Of a DNA stretch of 64,000 bases, positions 59,601 to 64,000 are shown in pieces. The DNA is taken from assembly GCA_907165065.1 (NCBI GenBank), contig OU015525.1:42328037-42392036 (forward strand), given 5' to 3'. The notes under the pieces were generated by a model that saw only the letters and a list, made by a program, of their open reading frames with translations, made no database searches and had not been told where the DNA came from. The stretch's first letter is position 1, and each line of letters opens with the position of its first letter. The DNA comes from Caprimulgus europaeus (Eukaryota; Chordata; Aves; Caprimulgiformes; Caprimulgidae). Position numbers and translations under genes: made by a program.

Positions 59601-61020
59601 AGGAGGTGTGAAATACTAAGGATAAACGTTTTCACAGGGTATGATGTTAGGTGTGCTTTTATTTTCTGTCATTCTAACTGATCTGGAATCATAGAAAAAT
59701 AATCCACTGTTTTAAAAGGCATGTCCTGTAGTGTCTTACTAACAGGGCTAACTGAACCAAATCGTGCCACACCCTTGTGGATACCTTTTGATAGAGATGG
59801 TCTATTTGACTCACAGAGGGTTCGCAGGTCTGATTCACAGTTAGGCAGTGATATTAATACAGGGAAAAAGCTTTAGGAAAAGGGATAGCAGAAAGCTTGC
59901 ACAAAGGCCAGACACATAATCTGGTAAAGGAGAGAATAAGTAGAGGAAAAAAGAAGCAACTTTAGAGTCAGCTTCTGGCCCTCTTATTGATTGCTTCTGA
60001 ATGTCTAGAAGCACAGTGGAGCCTTTATGTGTTTTCTTAATCTTACAGTTGGTGAGCTTTTTTACTGTATTTGCCTCACAGCAGTATTATGGTACTTGAG
60101 TAGTTTGTAAAACACTGCTAGAACTACTCAGAATGCACAAAATACAGGAAGGCCTCATCACCAGTGGCATTTTTCTTCTTCCTCCATGGAGGGCTTGTTC
60201 AGACAATTTTGCTGGCAGAATTTATTTAATCATGTCCAGTTATGCATGAAACAATTCCCACAGGGAAACAAAAGAAGAGTTGGGGGATTTAATCATTCTC
60301 TACCTACCTGGACACATAGTTATGATGAAAATGGTTTTAGTGGAGTGTACCTCAAAATCGATTTGGTGCATTACTATAAAGCAACGTGAGTAATCTCAGA
60401 GGCAAAGCAACAATTGTGTGTATATACAGTATGTAGGTTCAAAACTGTTGAACCTGGATCCTTTCCCAGAAACACATTCTCTCCAGCAGGAATTATTAAT
60501 CTGGAAATGGTCAATTTTCGTATTTTCAAGTGACAAAATCTGCCAAAGAAAAATACTAAACAAAACTGGCCTTCAGTTTGTTGAAATAAGTTGCTGCAGA
60601 AATAGTCTCTGTAGAAAGCTCACATTAAGATAAGATTACTATTTCACCTGATTATCACTATCATATCACTATTGTATTTGAAGTGTACAGAAATGGTTGA
60701 GTTACCATAGTTTATCCTTAAATATTTATTGTTTTCCTTTATTATTTCTTCCTTAGTATACAGTTGTTTGGTATAACGTACTAACCCTTGGGGATAAACT
60801 AGCAGCTCCTGGGTGGGAACTACAGGGAGAATGGGTGACCAGGAAAACCAGCAGTTTGAATGGAGGGATAACAAGCCAAGGCAAACCACAGGTGTGAAAT
60901 ACTAGTGTCAGCTATAACATGCCACCAGTCTAGATTAATCATAGTGCCAAGGGACTGTAGGCTCTTTGAGCCAGACTGTCAGCTGATAACTGCACAGCAA
61001 AGGCTTATCGGAGCTGAGTT
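53647..61020. other. Long AT-rich spacer with one GC-richer patch
   Basis: No gene or mobile element is recognised in 7.4 kb. A patch at about 53930-54190 is richer in GC and CpG than its surroundings and is open on both strands (98 codons + at 53919-54215, 88 codons - at 53876-54142). Neither frame has a recognised domain. A/T simple tracts lie near 55659-55673 and 56575-56587. Confidence 0.5.
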
Positions 61021-61028
61021 ACTAAGAA

Positions 61029-61194
61029 GCTTCCATGGCAACGTCTACAAAAGCGGACCTTCACCTAAAGCCCGGCCGGCCTGAGTGAAGCACTTCCAGG
61101 GGCGGTGGGACTGACCTTGCCTGCAGGGCTGGGCTGAACAGCAGGGATGACCATAAACTGAAGAGCCCTGGTTATTTTGTTGCCATAGACACGC
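61029..61194. promoter_or_regulatory. Candidate regulatory element: two X-box-like motifs around a GC-rich core
   Basis: GCTTCCATGGCAAC at 61029-61042 matches 12 of 14 positions of the palindromic RFX X-box GTTGCCATGGCAAC. GTTGCCATAGACAC at 61181-61194 matches 11 of 14. Between them is a GC-rich core with CpG sites: GGCCGGCC at 61074-61081 and a GC box GGGGCGGTGGG at 61099-61109. The surrounding DNA is AT-rich. RFX factors are known to bind such sites in promoters and enhancers, often of cilia genes. No transcript start or exon is identified, so promoter and distal enhancer are both possible. Confidence 0.4.
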
Positions 61195-64000
61195 AAAAGA
61201 AGAGGAAATCTAATTATAAGAACAGCTTATCTGCTTTTTTCCCCTCCCAAGACACTTATACAAACCCAGGAATGTAACTCTTTGTGGCAGACTTGGGCTC
61301 ATTCCATTTTTTTTTTTCTTTTTTTCCAGAGGAAACAAATGTCCGAGAGCAGAGGATTCTGTTGGATCCTGTCTACTTTCAAATGGTTCATTCTCGTATT
61401 GTCCAGAATATATACAAAATTTAGTGTCACCTCTTCTGTAGAAGAAAGGTTATTCTTCCTTCTTTCATCATGTTCCGTTCCTAAAAGCTGGTCCTATATT
61501 TTTGGTATTTCTAATAATGGAGGGATAGTTAATGACAAGAAGTATCCTGCATTGTTCTGAAAAATCCTAAAGAACACCTCATCATCCTTTGCACTCAGTA
61601 GACCTGTCTGTAAAAGCCAGACCCTCATTTCTGTGGAATCAGGATTCATTCCTGTGATCACCTAAAACGTTCTCTCAAGCTGTCTTCTGAGATAACATGC
61701 GTAAGCTGTAATTTCTGAAACAGTACTATGTGGATCACTGCCATGCAGCATTCGTAGGATACAGATAATAAAATACTGTAATAAATATTTTAATCCTTGC
61801 CTGACTATTCCAGAACAGTAGGACGTTGTTTATCTCAAAGTTTTTCTTTATAACTTCTAGCCTCTTCCATATAAATTTTAACATCATAAATAATAAAACT
61901 ATACTGCTAGATGACCTGTAACTGTGCCTGAATTTATTGCTGACTGCTACCAGAATAAATCTAATCTCAGTAGTTTTTGAGATTTTCCGGACTCTTCAAA
62001 AATTTAAAAGGTGGATTAAGCATTCTACAAGAATCATGTGGCTTTAAACTATACAACAGTCATAAACACTCGATAAAATTCCAAGTGAATATAAGTCAAA
62101 ATCTACATTCAAAACTTCAGATTTGAATGGCTGAAGTAAGACACTCAGATTCAAGTCTAAAAATTTAGCAAGATTATTTTATTATTTATATTGAAACAGT
62201 TAAATATTCTTGCTAGAATTTTCAGGCTACTGAAGAAACTGGCAATTTAAAAGAGAATGTTTTGGGTGCAAACAAACACATTATTGTTGGAACACAATGA
62301 AGACAGGTTCACTTGGCCAGCATGGGGTGATCAAGGTGGTTATCATACCTGGTTTGGAGCAAGAAAGTGAGCTTTGGCTTTCTACATGTCTGGCAAGACT
62401 TCTACTTACTAGACTAGGCAGCAGTCTGTCTTTCTCTGACTGTTTTTTTATCTACAATGGACTGGCTCCAAGAGGAAAGGCTAAAGCCTAAAGAGGGGTT
62501 GTTTCTGTAACCCTAACCACCAGCCCATTTGCCAGCCTCAGCTGCTGGAGCTTCCTCTCTCACTCTCTGTATTTATATACATGCATCCATCTTCCAGCTT
62601 CGGCAGTAATAAAGTGCCACTGAAATAGATAGCTTCTACAAAAATCACGTTCAAGTAACTTGGAAGTCTCTAATGAGTTATTTGCAGATCTTGAGCTTTT
62701 CTGCCTTGAGAAAAAACCTACTATAAAAGACAGTGTCTTTGCCAGCTGACCACAGGATCGTCTCAGGGAATTCGTCTGTTTTTTGTGTAAAATTACTTAG
62801 AACCATTGGATGACACAATTACAAAAAGGGTTTTACATTCTGGTTACCTGTAAGTAAATTTTAGGAGTAACACCAGCTTTAGTTATGATGCAGATTTTCT
62901 TAGAAATTGCATATCTGCAATTGAAGCTGGTTGCTGGGCTCAGTCCCTCTAAGGTGAATATTTCTCAGGAGAGTTTCTGTCTGTGGGATGCAAAGGAACC
63001 AATGGTTTACATGTCAGCGACAATACAGGCTGCATGCATGTCTTGTGTTTTCTCAAGGTAATCAGTGATTTGTTTGTGTCATAAGAAATAAGCACTTATA
63101 TGTATGTTTAATACCTTGTCTTTTAATAGCCAGATTGTTCCATCTTTGACAGCCAGCTGTGTAAAATGCCAACTGGCCAACTCTCTGTGTTGGCGGAAAG
63201 CAGCAGTTTCTGCCACTTTGCATGACAGAGCAAGTAAGAAGTCCCAGGCAGTAAAGACACACTAGTGTCTTCACTTAAAGCATGTTACTGAAGCAATGAA
63301 AATAAAACCACTAGGCACTAAAATCCTTTCTATTCTTGAGGTTTCAAAGGATCTTTACATTTACTAAAAAAAAAAAATAAATCCTTCAGTATGTAGAGCA
63401 ATTAACAACCTAAAGCAATTAGTAATCTTCTTTTACCACAATTGAAAAGTACTTTGTAAAATTATCTGCTATGGAAGTCTAATTTATTCAAATAAAAAGG
63501 AACTGTCTTGGTGCCATTTACTTTAGGAATATGCTGATAATTTGTGATAATAGGCAGTTATAATAACAGTAAAAGAGGTGAAATCAGAAAAAAAGGTGAA
63601 GATAACCCAGTCACATGGTATATACTTCAGTGTGATGTCTAAGCCTTTGATGATTTCCTTTGTTCCCTTGCCAAAGTCTTAATTTACTCTGGGTGTTTCT
63701 TTTTCGTGCCACTTGCTTGCACTAACGATAACTAGACAACATTTTCTCCTTCTGTAGGTTTTGTTCAGCTTGGGTTGCTCTTGCAGTTGTATGTGTTGTA
63801 ATTCTAGTGAGAATTTTCTTTTCCTTCCCCTCCTCCTTGTCTTTTAGAAAGGAAATTTTTAGCCTGGTATTTTTACTCCATAAGCAGTATTACTGAATTT
63901 AGTGGCTCTACACATGTAAGTAATGGCAATAAAATTGGGCTTTGGTATTTTATGTGACCCACTTATTACCCTTCTAAGTGAAGCATGAGTTTTCCAGTTC
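61195..64000. other. AT-rich spacer to the window end, no gene recognised
   Basis: Unique-looking sequence with a T tract at about 61307-61326 and an A run at about 63366-63377. Open stretches of 60-90 codons here show no recognisable domain. Confidence 0.5.

Noticed and set aside
1..64000. tRNA, rRNA, CRISPR array, operon or phage-like system
   Set aside because: I looked for conserved tRNA arms (such as GGTTCGA), spaced direct repeats and dense short-gap coding, and found none. The window is vertebrate repeat-bearing DNA.

Overview
This window is vertebrate nuclear DNA and almost certainly comes from a bird. It is AT-rich, with no operons, ribosome binding sites or dense genes. Its interspersed repeats are CR1 LINEs with the typical 3' end: a short hairpin followed by octamer repeats of the ATTCTGTG type. 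It also holds several solo long terminal repeats (LTRs) of avian ERVL-like endogenous retroviruses. No L1, Alu or MIR elements typical of mammals were seen. The species cannot be named from the sequence alone.

Layout. A CR1 3' end on the + strand opens the window (1-180), followed by a reversed CR1 end (823-1214) and a 1.6 kb CR1 with a broken reverse transcriptase (3190-4763). A reversed solo LTR with a perfect 5-bp target duplication lies at 8719-9374, and a sister LTR in the opposite orientation at 17391-18032. Further CR1 pieces lie at 14195-14292, 18300-18760, 32270-32985 and 43537-44527. A third, different LTR family with internal tandem motifs lies at 45994-46662, and a further LTR with a perfect 5-bp duplication at 50850-51460. 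The longest mobile element is a young CR1 at about 51600-53646. Its reverse transcriptase is nearly open, broken by one 8-bp duplication and one stop. By my coordinates these elements cover about 9 kb, roughly 14 percent of the window.

The rest is intergenic or intronic DNA in which I recognise no known gene. I list four low-confidence candidates for coding sequence on the + strand: 7220-7426, 26801-26920, and the pair 39541-40060 and 40880-41122, whose splice phases match. Further translated stretches at 40281-40532 and 41996-42204 may belong to the same decayed locus. None could be assigned to a family. The clearest candidate regulatory element is a small GC-rich, CpG-bearing patch at about 61029-61194. 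It is flanked by two motifs close to the RFX X-box and contains a GC box.

No new biological system was found. The best leads are the paired X-box patch, the possible decayed gene near 39.5-42.2 kb, the compensatory change in the CR1 3' hairpin, and a perfect inverted repeat inside an old CR1 that looks like a template-switch mutation.
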